From the NCBI GenBank assembly GCA_017590115.1, contig JAGGNK010007448.1, positions 1,528,815 through 1,592,814 on the forward strand: 64,000 bases of DNA, written 5' to 3'. The notes under the pieces were generated by a model that was not told the DNA's origin, made no database searches, and saw only the letters and a list, made by a program, of their open reading frames with translations. Shown in pieces: positions 11,901-26,900 of this stretch. Source of the stretch: Montifringilla adamsi. Lineage: Eukaryota > Chordata > Aves > Passeriformes > Passeridae. Both the position numbers and the translations under genes were made by a program. Numbering within the stretch: position 1 is the stretch's first letter; every line of letters begins with the position of its first letter.

Positions 11901-14900
11901 GTCTGACTTGTGCTCCTTGGCTTCCTCAGAACTTTTCCAAGGGTGCAGATGAACCAAAGCCCTTCAGAAATGGGCTTTCGTTGCCCTTGGTCCCTTGACA
12001 CCTACAGGAAAACACTGGCACCCCAAATGAGGCAATAAAGCAGATGTTTTCCTGCAGCTCTGTTTTGTATTTTGCTGGCCTACAGCTGTTCTTTAGGAGA
12101 GCGTGACGGTGAGAGCAAACAGACATGAGGCTTTTGCTGGGTGTTCCAGAACCATCTCTTCTTGCAGTCTTTAGCACAGGAAATATTTGTGGTTTGTCTT
12201 GCCCAGTTCCATGACCTTGGCATCTAGTCCAGGATAGCCCACAGAAGGATAAGAATTTGGTCTCACTCCCTCTCTTCCTGCCTAGAGAGGGATGAAGAGT
12301 GGCTTTGAACACAGCATTATTGAAAGGGTGGATTTTTCATTGATGAAATACAGAGGTAAGTGACCATGTACCTTGTCCCAGGCTTCTTGCTGCGTGAGTG
12401 ATTTTTGGCTTAGCTTGGGGTTCTTCATGGAGTCTAGATTCTTCTTTTCTGCTTGTGAATTACTGGAGGTATGAACTGTCTCTGATTGCCTTTTTCTTTT
12501 AACTTCTGCTGCTCTTCGTCTCTTCTCCTGTCCAAAGTTCATGATCATAAATAGCTCCAATACTGTGGGATCTCTAAGACCCATTGCTGATGTCCAATCT
12601 CCCTTTATTGAGTGTGAGAATTTTAAAATTAAAATTTTCCAGCTACCACTTCTCTACATAGATATTTCAGAAAACTAATTTTTGTCAGAGTATTGTTACT
12701 ATTAGGCTTAAATAACGTAGGTGTCACCAGTCTTTAATGACTGAGCTGTTAACTGTAGCTGTGCTGGAGGTGTTCCCTTCTCTGCTTGGTGACAAGAGCA
12801 GGATTGCTGTTGTAGGAGGATGTAGGTCCTGATGATGCAGGTCTCTTCTCTCCTGTATGCCTGAGATGCAGCACTGTCAGATGCTGTCACAACAGATTCC
12901 TGCTGCAACTTCTCTGGGCATTACTTCTGAAGAAGCATGAGAAGGTGGTGGGTGTTCTTTATTTTTCCGTGTAATACTCCTGAATAGTCCAGGTTTTGCT
13001 TAGCTTGCTGCTAAATGGAGTTATCTGAGGTCTTTCCTGTATCTCTGAGTGTTTCAATCTGCATTTCTTCACTCTGTAAGTGTCAGTTTGGTGGATAAAT
13101 TTATGTGCATCAGTTTCTCATAGCTGCTTGTGTGCATCAAGGCCCCTTTTATCCTGTTGATGTGATTATTTCAGAGACATGAAGGCCATTCTGTGCTTAT
13201 TACATTGTAATTGAGATCTTTGTTATTTGGTGCCTTTGCTCCTTCCAGCAAATCTCTGTCTAGACTGTCTGTGCCTCTTCACAGTTCTCTTCCAACCCCG
13301 AGCCCAGCTCCGACATCTGAGGCACAGTGAGTACTGGAAAATGCCCCCAGAAGGGCAGCTGCCTTTGCTGCCTGTGTTGTGCTGCCCCATCCTTCCTTCC
13401 CTCCCTGGAGCCATTCTGGTGGAATGATGGAGGAAATGCTGGTGTTTTCTGAGGCTTGTCTGTGCTGGTTAGAGTTAGCAGCGCAGTGTGCAGGAGCCCT
13501 GGTCCCTGCTTGATGTCCATTTGTTAAATCAAGCTGTGCTGACTGTGTGACATGCAGGTCTGCTCTGCCACTAGAATGAAAACCTCTCTCCAAATGAGTC
13601 AGGGCTGAACTTGTCCTGTCATCAGCTGATCACCTCTCAGTGCTACCTGCTCATTGGTATGCAGCTTTTGCAGTGTCATACACTCAGGGTTATAGCTCAC
13701 CGGCCCATGGAGCTGTAAGGCACCTTGTATTCATCTCATTTATGTGAAACAAGTTTTCTTTTTCATCTCTTGCCAGTTAAATTATCCCAAGGTGTCTCTG
13801 CTCAGAACCCAGTTGAAGGGGTTTATGTCCAGTGCTGTCCAGTGGTGTGAGGGGGCTTGAACTCCATTGGCAGTGACAGAGGAGGCAGAGCTGAACTGAG
13901 AGAAAAGTCTGATTGTGTGACTTGTGATAATAGCCAAAAGAGAGAGAAAAGAATATGATTAATAGAACAGCAACCATCTGTTTGAATTGTGCTCTGGCTT
14001 TACTTTGATCAAGCCGATGGGTAGCCAAGGAGAGCGGAGCAATGGCACAATAACGATCCAGGCGAGTGCTGGTGAGCTGGGATGACTGTGAGGGCAGGGA
14101 ATGAACACAAAAGGCTTGGCAAGGGGCAAGTAGCCATTAGGAGCAAGTGTGGCCATCAGAGTCCCCTTGGCTAAGGGCACTTGCAGACATCTGCGGGAGA
14201 TCCGCTGAGGCGCGGCCAAGGAGAAGCCGGTGGCACTGGGGAAGTGGGAATGTAGAAGGGAACCACTGAGATAATAGGCAGAATAATTAGCCTGGAGTTT
14301 CGGGTGTAATTGGCTGGAAACCCCCCATTGCATACTGTGCTGTGTTCACTGGGTCTGGGGAGCTGTGCCCATGTGTCCATGTTTGTTTGCTCTTGGCTTG
14401 GCCTGAAGGGTCTGAGAGGCGTGGGTGGAATGGCCAGGACAGTTTGGGCAGCTGCCACCCCAAGCCAGTGTCTAAAGGTACAGCCTGGAACTGGACCTGT
14501 AAGAATCCAAAAACAGAAAACCTCAGCATTGTCTGTTAGTCTGAAAAGATGCAGAAGCTTAAACCTTTCTTCTTGCACAGCTCCAGCTGTGCTGCTCCAA
14601 AGCATTTTGCATTTGACTGTGCTGAAATTTAGTCCCGGAGAGATTAAATTACTCTTTCGTCATTGTTCATATTGATCCTGTGTTGCTGGCTGTGGAAGAC
14701 AAATGGACTTCCCACTCCTTCCAGCCCGAGTCACTCTGGGAAGTGCATTGGAGCCTTGTTAACCATTTCTCCTAAGGGAGGTGGTGCATAAAAGCAGTGG
14801 GGGAGATCCTGGCTGCACAAGCTGGGATATGCATGGTTTTGGAGGTCAAAGTCATTTTCCTCTTAGATATCTAATGGCCATTATGAGCCTTTTGCAGCAG

Positions 14901-17900
14901 CTTAAGCTGGAGAGAATGTTCTGAGGCTGTGCACCTCTGAATGAGAACAGTGGATGTGATGCCTTGGTGTGGAGAGTCTTCTCTGTTGCAGCAAATCTTG
15001 TCCTTCCCCAGGAGACGCTGATGTGCTTGAGGGCTGAGGGTGCTCAGCTCTGGGTTTCTTGGCTTGCCAAGGAGGTGGGTGGCTGTTTCATCTCCTTCTT
15101 TGCCAGTCTCCACCCTGACCTGCCCAGTGGCAGCTCAGCTACAGACCTTGGAGAGATTGTTGTACAAACCTGGGGAAAATGGATGGCTGGGGAAAACCCT
15201 GGCTCTAGTATTGTCTCTCTTGAGTCACAGGTCTGTTAGGTACAGGAGAGCAATCGCAGCACCAGGACATAACAAATGCCCTGGCAGTTGGAGTCTGGAG
15301 GTTACTGTATTCCATGCCTTGACCAAGGATTCCTTTCCTGTGTGAGTTGCAAGCAGAAAGCTCTTCCCTGGTTGGAATATTCATAGGTTTGCTCTCTTAC
15401 GTAGGCCTGGATGTGTGATAAGGGTTGAGCTCACCCTGCTTGCTTGATTCTTAATATATTCCAGTAAAATCTCGGTCATCCACAGGACTGGAATCCATCA
15501 GAGAAGCAGGAACTGCTTTTGTGGGAGGTTGTGGGTGTCTCTCAAATAAGCTTGTCCAGTAATCCAAATGCTGACATAGCTGGGGCTTGAGAACTTAAGG
15601 TTCAGGTGGGTAAAATGGGCATTAACATCCACATCTGAGCTGTGATGGCTCCCAGCTGGGAGCTTTCAGCACCTGTAGGAGCTTGGAGTGGTGGTTGGCT
15701 CTGGGCTGCCAGGAGGGGCTTAACTCAGGGGGGCTGGAGACAGTGAGCCAGTTCCTGTGTGCATCACAGATTTCATGCAGGTACATTTCAATTCTGTTTT
15801 TTCATTTTTGTAACAGAGAATCTAGAGCCTAAACGAGTCCTGGACTTCTAGTCCAGCTCTGTTTCCCAGTTTGGCCGGGGAAACACTGATGTTCCACCAG
15901 AACCACTGGAATCCTGGTGTGTAATGAGGAAGCTTCTTGCTCTGGCAGTGAATTTCCAGGGGTGTCACCTGAGGCTGAGGGAATGGCAGCTGCAGGAGCA
16001 CAGCCAGCAGTGTGTTGAACTGTTCCTTCTTTCCTTGGCCTTTAAGCATCTCAAATCTCTTTCTTTCTCTCCTTGGCTGCCTCCTGATGCTGGGACACAG
16101 AGCGGCGAGGGCTTTTGGAGAATACCTTTCACAAAACCATCCTGAAGGCAGAAACGGCTCAGGTAAGAGAACTGATGTGCCTTGGTTATGCCCATGTGTG
16201 CCTGCACCTGTGGTTAATAGCCTTAGAATGAAAGTACATTTATTTATCTGTTATGAACAGTGGGATCTCAGCAGCAGAGAGGCAGGAGGAGTTGCCCCCA
16301 AGGAGAAAAGGCAGTTTGGTGACCCAAGGCTTGGGTGGGATGTGGGGATGAGTTCAGTTACGGGACAAGTGCCCTGTCATAAATTCAAGCCCTGCAGCTG
16401 ATATCCTTAGGAGAAGTTGCAGCTGGGAACTGACTGCACTGCACAAGGCTTCTGCACTGGTTTGTGACTCCTAGGTCTTGCTTTCACTGGGGTATGAAAA
16501 ACAGGTGAGTTATATTCTGTTCACTGGTGTAAATCCTTGCTGGCAAAGGTGACATCTGGATTTATTCCAGGGGTTTGCTTCAACAGGGGTTAAAGTGAGA
16601 TTTGCCTAGATGAGGGCACTATATGTGCTGGCTAATGTGTCAGTATTTTCCATGTAGATATTGTCTCCATCAGCTTATCGTGAGTTCTGCTTGATGGCCA
16701 GGAGAGTGCAGGATAAACTTGACTGACTTCTAACAGGGATGTATCTTTTCTGTGATGAAAGAACATGTTATGCAGGCAGTTAATTCATTGCAAAACCTAC
16801 AGAAAATTCTGTGGAATCCACAGAAAGTCTGTGTGAACAAGTAACAAATTGTTTTGTGCTGTTAAACTGTTGTGCAGGGAATAAAGTTATTAAATAGAAT
16901 GTAATGTAGAGTGATGTTATAATTTTAGGTAAGCAGTGTGTGTTTAAGCCTGTACAAGAGATGCCTGTTGCTCTAAGAGCAGTCACACAGTCTTTGGCAG
17001 CCAGTTGAGTCCTTTCCTTTTCTCTTGGATCTGTTCTAATGACCTTCAAGTTGTCCTTGGCTGAATTGTGCTAATGTTGTGAATGGAAAGGCTCTAAGAC
17101 AATGTACTGAGGTTTTCTTGGATTCTTTTCATGAAGAACTCCAGGGACACTTTAATACTTAGTCTAAGAACAGCATGTGGAGGTAGAAAGGGAAGGGCTG
17201 GGGTTTGGTGCAAACCTTATTTTTTTTCCTTCCATTGTGGCCATTTCTGCAGCTGCTTCTGTGACCTGGAGTCTCTGCCAGTCCTTTTTGCAACCCCCCC
17301 ACCCCAGTTTCCAGCAGGAAGAAGTGTTGGCTCCTGCTCATTTTGTAGTGCCCTTGTAGTATCTGTGGGGTCATGTTGGGGCCAGGCAGAGAATCTCTGA
17401 TGGGGACGAGAGGAAATTGCAGATCTGTTCAGGTGCCCGAGGCCTGGGCAGCCCTGGTCAGATCCAGGGAGTGGGAGCCTCTCTTATATGCACTTAAAAA
17501 GCTGATGTTTAACTCATCCTTGGGGTGCTCCTGGTTACTCTGACTGTGGGTTAGGAGAGCGTGGAAATGGAGCTGGTGTGACTCCTGGATCATGTGTCAC
17601 AGCGAGGCTTCCCAGAGCAGCATTTCAGCCCTGTCTCTGCTTGTGACATCCATAAGCTCTCTGGGGAAAGCCTTTTCACTCACTGCCCCTTGGTGTATCA
17701 GCCTTGAGGTTGTTTTTGAATCCAGGAGAATTTAGTAGTCACAGGCAAGAATGAAGCAGTGAGAAACACACTTGGAAATATCACAATACTTATGGGATCC
17801 TTAAGTATTCACTTGGAAAGGAATAAAATTCCCTAGAAATTACTCTAAATTCTGAGGAAGAGGGGAGGGAAAAAAAAGAATCGTCATTTTTAAGTCATCT

Positions 17901-20900
17901 TATGAAATTCTGCAATGTATAACTTAACACAGTCTGTAACACTTCTTTATAAATAACCCCAGTAGGAAGGTTGCTATCCAATAAAAAACACGGCAAGTAG
18001 AAAATTTGGCTCCTTTTAGTTCATCCCAACAGACTGATCACAGGGAAGTCACATCTTCCCTTCCTGCAGAAATTCCATCTCAGGATCACTTGTGCGAGTT
18101 CTGGAGGTTTCACCTTTGGCTGGGCATGGTGCTGGAGCTGCAGTGTGAGCTGCCACCCAGTGACTCCAGGGAAGCAAGGGAAGGGCTCTGCTGCAGAAGT
18201 TGAAGGCATAGCACAGATCCAGAGGGACCTGAATGGGCTCCAGCTCCTCAGAGCGCAGGCAGAGGCAATGTGAGCAGGGAGAGGCTGTGCAAAGCCCCTC
18301 TGCATGCTGTGGTTGAACTCCCACTTGCATTTGTTGGTGCCTTACGTCCTGAAAGCTCAGTGCTCCAAAGAATGGAGTCTTCAGTGCCTGTATGTGTCTG
18401 TCAACTCTGACCTTTCACCTGAGTGTTGTACCTGGTAGGACAGGCCTGTTTCTGCTGTCATAACCCCAGCCGTGCACCCAGGTGCTGCCTGCACCGCCAG
18501 CAGACTGAGCTGGGATGAAGGCTCTGCCGTAAATATGACTGGAAGGAGGCAGGCCTTGGTTCAGTCCAGAAAAAAATGGTTTAAGAAATGTTTAAAAAGT
18601 CACTGACGGATGCAGTGAGAGAAAAGAGCTGTGGATTTTGAGGAGCAGGAAGGTGCTAGAGCCATCAGTGGGACAATGGAGGTATAAATGGAGGAGGGAA
18701 GGGCAGGATCCTCCTTTTCTTGACCCAAGAGCTAGAACCCTTTCTCTCCCTGTGCAGGGCAGTCCTCATGCAGAAAATGAGGCGGGTGTGAATCTTTGGG
18801 ATGTCAGTTCTTTGCTGCTTTATCTGCTGGTTTAGCTCCTCGGCACAGGGGTGATGCTCTGACGCCCCAGGCAGCCCCAGGAGATCCATGGAGATGTGGA
18901 GGGAGATGCCAAGTGCAGACACTGCCCCATCTTGCTCCACTTCTGCTGCACTTTCTTCTCTGAGGATTGTCCATTTCAGTTTGCCTTTCTTTATCTTTTT
19001 AGTCCCTTGACTCCAAGGAAAGGAAAAGATATAATGGCTTTTGCATCCCTCATAACTTCACATTCCACAGCTGATCAAAGAGCTGCTTCTTCAGTCATAA
19101 CTTCTATTTGTGGTGGCTCCTCTGGAGAGCTTGTGTGTTTGTGTGTGACAGAATGTCTTGAAGAAATTGGGGAGTGGTAATGAAGAGCTGCATAGGGATT
19201 GTAGATCAGCAGGACAGGTCAGCTGCCTCATCCAAGGGCTGAGTTATGTGCAAGGCTGTGTTAACCTTCTGTTTTCAGTAAAAGTGCAGTGTACATGCTC
19301 TGCTTGCTTTGCTGAGCAGGGCTGTGGAGTTGCACAGCTGCACGAGGTAGAAAGGCTTGCAGTTGTTGCAGGGTGTACCTGAGGGGAAGAAAGGTGAGGG
19401 GGAGCATTTGTTGGTTACGGCTTCTGATTCTTGCTGATGTGAGGCCCAAGAACTTCGTGGCTCAGAAATGTTGTGTGACTATTCCTATGCAACTCTCCTG
19501 TGTCTTATTCTGGAAGAGTTTTTGGTGAGGGGGAGCATTTGTTGGTTACGGCTTCTGATTCTTGCTGATGTGAGGCCCAAGAACTTCGTGGCTCAGAAAT
19601 GTTGTGTGACTATCCGATCTCAACTCTCCTGTGTCTTATTCTGGAAGAGTTTTTTTTCCAGGTGACTGGAGAGATGCATTTACCTCTCCTCTTTCTCAGA
19701 GGTTTTGTCAGGGATAATGACCATACGGAGTTTTCTTCCCATTGTTTCCCTTTTGGAACAGGGCAGTTGCCTGGTGGTGGGGTATGGATGGAGAGGTTGT
19801 CTATTTGGGATCACTCAAATTTTTTTCCCCTGATCTTTAAAATATTTTGAGGAATTAGAAAGAAAGGGAGGGTTGGAATCTGCTGCAGGTGACAGGATAT
19901 GGATGTGTTGAGGGAGCTGGTGCCAGGATGGTGATGCATCTCCTGCTCTCTTCCTGCCTGTCTTAATTGCTGGTTTATTTATGCAGGCTGGAGGTCTGGG
20001 AAGGTTCCCATGAAGAGCACTCTGCCTCGTTCAGCATTTATTCTGCCTCCAAGGCTGTGGCCAGAGTCTTTGCTGACTATTGTAGCTTTCTGGTACCTTT
20101 TAATGTAGAAGTGGGTGTCCCTTGGGACAGACTTAGAATAAAGATACAGAAAGGGATTGAAATGTGAAAGGGAAGTGTAAAAAGGCTGCAGAGAATAAAG
20201 CATGTAGTCGGTCTTACAGAGCTCATGGAATTTTGGACATTCTCCAGCTTAGGTGTCAGAGGCCCCACACTGAGATAATGCACATTAGATTTTATCTCCA
20301 TGTTCTGGAACTGTGAGAAGAAAAGGTACCAGGGCATGGGGCAGTGACATTGAGAAGGACAGCAAGCAGAGCCTTTGAGAAATTCCCTGCTGTCTGGGGA
20401 AGCAGGGATCCATCCTGGTGAGATGGGATTCAGACACAAGGATCAGGAGGGAGCTGTGGGAGTTTTTTACTTTATTAATCTGTTTTGCTCAGTGGGGTTA
20501 TTGGGAGGGCAGCTGCTGCTGCTGGAGTGGAGGCCTGTAGGATGCAGCACTGGGCTGCCTGCTGTGACCAGCTGCTGTGGGCAAGCTGTGTAGGAAAGGC
20601 TTTGGAAACAAGAGAGGGAGAGATCAAATATAAAGTGTCCTTGGTGCTGCAGAGGTGATGGGCCTTGGGCAGGAGCTGTCTAGAAGGCCTTGAGCCAAAT
20701 TCTCCATGGCTCCTGCTAAACCAGCATGGCTGCTGGTTTGCAGCAGGGCAAACCAAAGGGGGCAGTTACCTGAAACTGGAAAAGCTTCTTTTTAAGCTCA
20801 AAATCCTCTTTGTGTCTTTCCTGTGTTATTTTTTTTTTTTTGTTTTGTTTTGTTTTGTTTTTTGTTTTGTCTTTTTTGGGGTTTTTTTTTGCACGTGCGT

Positions 20901-23900
20901 GATTTTGCATGATTTTTCAGTCATCAATGTGAGTGTGTAAGGAGAAGAGGGCCCTTGTGAGCTTCCCCAAGCCGAGTGGCAGTGGGAAGGGGTGGCAGGA
21001 GCAAAACCATGTTTGTGTCTGTGCTGGGTGTGTAGCCACCACTGGATCAGTTGCTTGTGTTTGGTGCCTGGGCTTTGGCTGTGAGTCTGTGTGGAGGGAG
21101 CAGCCAGGCACAGAGGAGCTTCCTGACGCTGCCAGAAACTGGCATGGGGTTAGAGAGACCCCAGGTGAGGCTTCATAGGTGTTTCAGGCTGAGTGACCTG
21201 TGAGCTGAGCTTCCTGTGCCACCAGCAAATAAAAGCTGCAGCTGTGCAGTGCTCTGAGAGGGACATTCCATTTCCTGGGTTTGGACTGTGGAGCTGCCAG
21301 CCCAGCCTGGTTCAGAGTAAGCACCAGGTTGGCCTTTTTCTCTAGAGATGTTTGTCCTGTCCCCAGGACAGACCCAGCAGAGCAGCTGGCCCTGCTCTCA
21401 GTGTATCGCTGTGCTGATGAGGTGGTGGTGGCCTTTATGGGTAAAGCCCATGCTCTGGAGTAAGTTGTAGGTGGCCTGAGCTCAAGACAGAGCAGGGATA
21501 TGAAATCTCATCTCTGAGGGCTTCAGGCCTCATCTAGCATCAGCCAGTGTAAGGATAGTGTGGGTGTATCCTAAACTTGCTGTGGAATGTGTTGTTGGCT
21601 TACAAAAGGAACAAAGACGTAGGTCACGGTGTTACCATGGAGATGCTGAGGCCGGTGATGGAACTGCCACTTGCTCCTATGGGTCGTGTCTCACAGTAGC
21701 AATTTCATCTATTCACATTAATGTTACAGGCCAGACTAAAAGGTTACTCACCTGTGAGATGCCAGGTCAATGCTATCTTGAGTTTGTTTGTTTTCAAAGC
21801 CCATTTGAGCAGGGAAGACTAATTGGAACCATTTTGTCATAGTTGAGTGACCTTCTGGTTTCTCAGAGCAGCTCCTTTCCAGAAGCAGCCTTTGCCTGTT
21901 CCCTGTGCACATCCTTGTGCACGGCTCAGGAAAGACAAGGAGCTGCTGGAGAGGGTCCAAAGGTGATGAGGGGTCTGGAGCATCTCTGATCTGAGGAGAG
22001 ACTGTAGGAGCTAGGTGTGGTTAGTCTGGAGCAGAGCAGTCTCAGAGGGGATCTGATTAGTGCACATAAATATCCCCAAGGGGTGTCAGAGGATGGTGCC
22101 AGACTCTGTTCTGTGGTTCTAGCAACAGGACAGGGAGCAATGGCCATAAACTAAAACACAAAAAGTTCCACCTCAGAGGATGGTGCCAGACTCTGTTCTG
22201 TGGTGCCAGTGACAGGACAGGGAGCAATGGCCATAAACTAAAACACAAGAAGTTCCACCCCAACATGAGGAAGGGAAAAAGAGCTCTGGATCAGGTGCCC
22301 GGGGAGGGTGTGGAGTCTCCCTCTCTGGAGACATTCCAAACCCACCTGGACATGTTCCTGTGTTACCTGTTCCAGGTGACCCTGCCTTGGCAGGGACTTG
22401 GACTGGATGATCTTCAGAGATCCCTTCCAACCCCAGCTATTCTGTGATTCCATCTACTCATTTGGCTTTGAAGCTACTGCATGGCTGAAATGCCACTGTC
22501 ACTTTTTTTTTTTAATTGTTGTATCTTCCATTTTGATATCCCTGCCTCATGCTTCAATAACTTGAAGAAAAATTCCCATTTTTTCCCATGACTTTCTTGA
22601 TCACATTTCAGCCCTGAGCCCAGCAAGGTGGGCTGCCTGGGGTCATGTTGTTGGGAGAACAGAGCTGGCATGGGGAGAAGCTCTGCATTACATCTCTGAG
22701 AGGGAGCAGAGGAGAGCAGGACCTGCCAGCACACCTGAGGGGCAGTGACAGGCATGTGGGAGGTCTTGGAGTTGTGATTGCAAGAGAAACTTCTCAGCTG
22801 TGCCATTTGAATGGTTGTTATGGGTTTTGCAGCACCCTCAGCTCTGGCCAGTGCACCTCTGTGCTCCCCTCACTGAGGGAATCAGCTGGATTCCTCCTGG
22901 TGCAAGGTAAAAACATCATTAAATTCATTGCTACTTCTATGAGCAAGGCCATGTACGAACACCCAAAAACTTTCCATTCATCTTCAGTGACTCTGGCAGT
23001 TCTTTGATTTAAAGTTGGAACTTTCTTGTCATAAACATCAGGTCCAGAGAGTTCCAGCTGAGGAGGAACAGGGAAGAAAGAACTGTCTCTCTGAATTTTT
23101 TTGCTGAGATGACAGATGTTCTTTTAATAGGGTTTATCTGGATTCCCCTTTGCCACTTTGCCTCTGATGCTGGAGCGGAGGCTTTAAATCTGAGGTGCTT
23201 TAATCATCAGTTTAGCTGCTAAATACAGGAATAAATTTGGAGCTTCTGTCTGTGCCTTGTGGCTATATGCTGCCTTGATTTATAAACTTCTCATCCCAGG
23301 GGGTCACAAGGCAGTCTGCAGCAGACAGGAGTTGGCTCCAAAGTTGTGGATAGGCATCAGTCAGTGGCGGCTGATCCCAGCACGTTCCCTGCTCTGGAGA
23401 AACGTGGTGGCAGTGAAAGGAAAATGTGCGAGCCCTTTCTCAGTTCCCTAAGTCAGAGTGGGTGCTCCAGCTGGAGTTACTGAATGAGAAAGGATGTATT
23501 GTAAGTATCTAATACTAATAAATTAGTATTAATTTACTGCCTAATTATCAGGAACTACATGTGCTGAGAATGTGTGTTCTTTATTTCCCAAGACACTGCC
23601 AGTTTCCCAGCACAGATTGTCACTGCTGTCAGTCTTTGGTCATGCATGTGGCCTGTGTTGGGCGGTGCTGTGTGGAAGGTGAAGAAAGAAGTGTCAGACA
23701 GGAGCAAGTGAAGCCAAAAAGAAAAAAGGTTGTGTGTTCAAGTACACAATGAGGAAGGTGAGAAGTGGTTTGGCCCTCAGGACTGGATGTCCCTGCTGGA
23801 CTTGGCCCAGGTGGGCAGGAAGGTGATGGAAATACCACCTGGATGTTTCTGGTACCAATGGATACACGATCTACAGATCAAGCACGCTGGTCTTCTTCCT

Positions 23901-26900
23901 TTCGTCTTGTTGCTCAGTTCCTCATGCACAATAAATCCATGTAGAGCAAGAATCAAGGTGAAAAGAGAACCTGAGGAAGCTGATTTATCTGGTCCTAAGT
24001 AGCTTTGCAGCAGTGTGAGACACAGGTGTTGCTGCTGAAGGCAGCAGGTGGGGGAGCAGAGTCGTTCCCAGGGCAGCTCCATGGCATGGTGGAGGGGAGG
24101 GAGCTGTGCCAGGCTGCCCAGTCACACTGGCAGGGGCTGCCGTGGCAGGAGGATGGAGCAGCTGGGAGTGGGAGAGGTGACAAGAGCCATGTGAAATGAA
24201 AAAAGGGAGCAGCAGCTCGAGGCGAGGGTGTTAACAGCAGCCTGCTGCAGCTGACTCCAGAAGGCAGCTCCAGTCATTGCTGAGCTCCTGTGAGTGTCCC
24301 TTGGTTCTCCTCACCCAACATCCCTGTGGCTCAGCTCTAATCCAGCATTGATTTCAGGACCAGCCTGACTTCTTTCCTAGCAGAAGCAAACTGTTAGCCT
24401 CAAATGCCTTCGTGGGAACAAGTGCAGTGTTTGGCACCTGAATCCTGTTCACTGCAAGCACAGACAAGGGTCGCTGGTCACATCTTGGTGTGTATTACCT
24501 TGTGTATGTGATTGCACAGACTCCTGAAATGGTGTGGATTCTGTTCTACAGGCCAATAATTCATTATGATGGATGTTTGAATCTCTTTTCCTTCCACACT
24601 GTTTTTTTTTTTCTGTAGATAAATTCTTTATTAATGACTGTTCTTGAATAAAGCTTCGTATTCCCTTGGCATATGAAGTTGCTTCTCCAGTGTGTAATTA
24701 CTGAAGGTGCTAAATTGAATGAAAATGAAGAATTATCCAATTGTTTTACAAAAAGAAAGCACATTGGTGTGCTGGCAGCCCTTTGTAGTGTAGATCATGA
24801 AAACTCTTACATAAGTACAAGTGAAAACACTTTCAGGAGGGGACAAGTAAGGTAGGAAGAAAGAATTATCCTCACATTTTACATGCTAGATCAGGTAGGT
24901 AGTTTATGTCATATATATCTGGTCAGTCCTGCCAGGATTTCAGTAAAAAATTTACTCTTGACACCAGTCATGGGCCCCTGAAATGTCTGTGAATTTTATG
25001 GAGCTGAACAGACCTCAGTGCTTATAAAGAGAGATTGGAATTGGTCTCTTCGCTCCTGTGATCATCAGCGTTTTCAGGCATACTGTGCTTCGGGGACTTC
25101 ATTTTTCCATTTAGCCACAGATCCCAGGGCTCAGGAATTCCTGGATCTCTGAATTCCAGAGCTGTCAGTGTGTGAGTGAAGGTGACACTCCTGTGTGTTC
25201 CCTCTGAGGAGGCTGTGCATCTCCCATAGAAGTATCAGTTTCAGGAGGAGCAGGGGCAGCTGTCAGCCACGATTTTGTGGTGTCTTAAGAAATCTGTAGC
25301 GTCACTGTGCCCACACAGATTAGTAAATTTGACAAGTTGAGAAGAGTACTTAGAGCTGGCCTTTGTTTTTAATTTTAAAAATGGTTTGTTTGGCACTATT
25401 AGTGAGCACAGATCTTGGCAGATCTCAGGGAGTCATTTGGTGGTGTTTTCCCAAGACATGCCCACTCTAGAGCATGGTTAATCCTGGAGCTGGGGAGGAT
25501 CTGAGCTGCTGGAGAACAGATGTAGGGACCTGCTGCCTCTTGAGGGGTGACACGTGGTTTGAGAGACTCTGGGGCCTGTGAGCACTCTCTGCACTGATCT
25601 CTGACACTGTGCCCTGCAGGTGGGTACAGGCTTTGGGATGACAGCCTGTGGAGCACCTTCTTCCACTGGAATGGCCCTTGCTGTCCATCAGGCTCCTCCT
25701 GGAGCAGGTGCAAATGTCCACACTGACCATGGGGCAAAGTAGAGCCCTGCCAGCCTTTCACACTATCTGGGCTGTATCTGAGGGGCACTACCCCTCACTA
25801 CACCTGGACATGGATTTTTGACTTCATATGAAGCCTGGACAGAGCATCAGCTGCAGGTTCAAAAGGCGCAGCTCTTTCTTCAGGACTCTTACAGTCCTCC
25901 TGACCAGCTCCAGTATCCAAAGACTGTGAGGAGACAAATAAAAGGAAACCTGACTTGTGTCAGCCTGAACAGCCCTGACAGTTACTTCTTGAGCAGAGTG
26001 GCCAGAGACTGATTTACTTCCTAGTGGTGCTGGGGGAAGTTGTATCTCAAGCAGAAAAATGAGACAAGGGTAACACACTGTACCAGTACTAGCTCAGTTC
26101 TGGTTGCAAGCAGAGCAGGGGGAGAGGCCCTGGGCAATGGGCATTTTCCAGCATGGATTTCAGATTCAAAAGCTGACTGTGTATGGCCTCATCTTGGGAA
26201 GGCTCCACTCAGAGGGGCACAGCAGCACTTCGCAGGCAGCAGAATGTGGCAGGAGTGAAAGGTCCGTGTTGCACACTTACACCACCACTCTTGTCCAGGG
26301 GTCGTTCTCCTCCTCCTCCTTCACTTCATGCCAAGTTACAAGGTAGCCAAGCCTTCAAATTGTGGATGAGTTCCTCCAGGTCATGGCTCGGTAGCTGAAG
26401 AAGTTATGTTCCATAAATATCTACTGAAGTAAAGGCTTGGGTTTGCTTTCTGCCTCTGTTTTAAGTGCTTCTGTCTGTGCTGGACACTAATGATTTCATT
26501 TTTTGGGTAGCAGTCACATAAATAATGCATTCCCTGCTGAGTCTTTTTGCCAGTCCCTGAGCTGCTTCCCATCTGAAGGGAAGTGTAAGAGGTAATTAAC
26601 AGCCACTTGAAAAAGGATTAGCAGGTGGGTGGGAGCTACTGTTGGGTTCATGCATGAAATTGCCATGGAAATGCTGAGATTTCCTGGCACTTCATCCAGT
26701 GTGTGGGCTCCAAAGATAGTTGCACTCATGGGCCTCTCTCCTTTGGATCTTCCTACCCTGCATAGGGAGCGGCTGTGTTTTCTTCCAGGACAGCTCCCAC
26801 GGGCCGAGCCGTGGCCATCTGTGAGACTGGGGCGTGCCACGAGCGGAGTGCTGTGCTGCAGCTGCCAGCTGAAGTCTTGCTGCATTTCTTTCATGTCAAA

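Noticed and set aside
18195..18275. IQRDLNGLQ-like stretch resembling CR1 reverse transcriptase
   Set aside because: Only about nine residues match and neighbouring CR1 blocks are absent, so probably chance.
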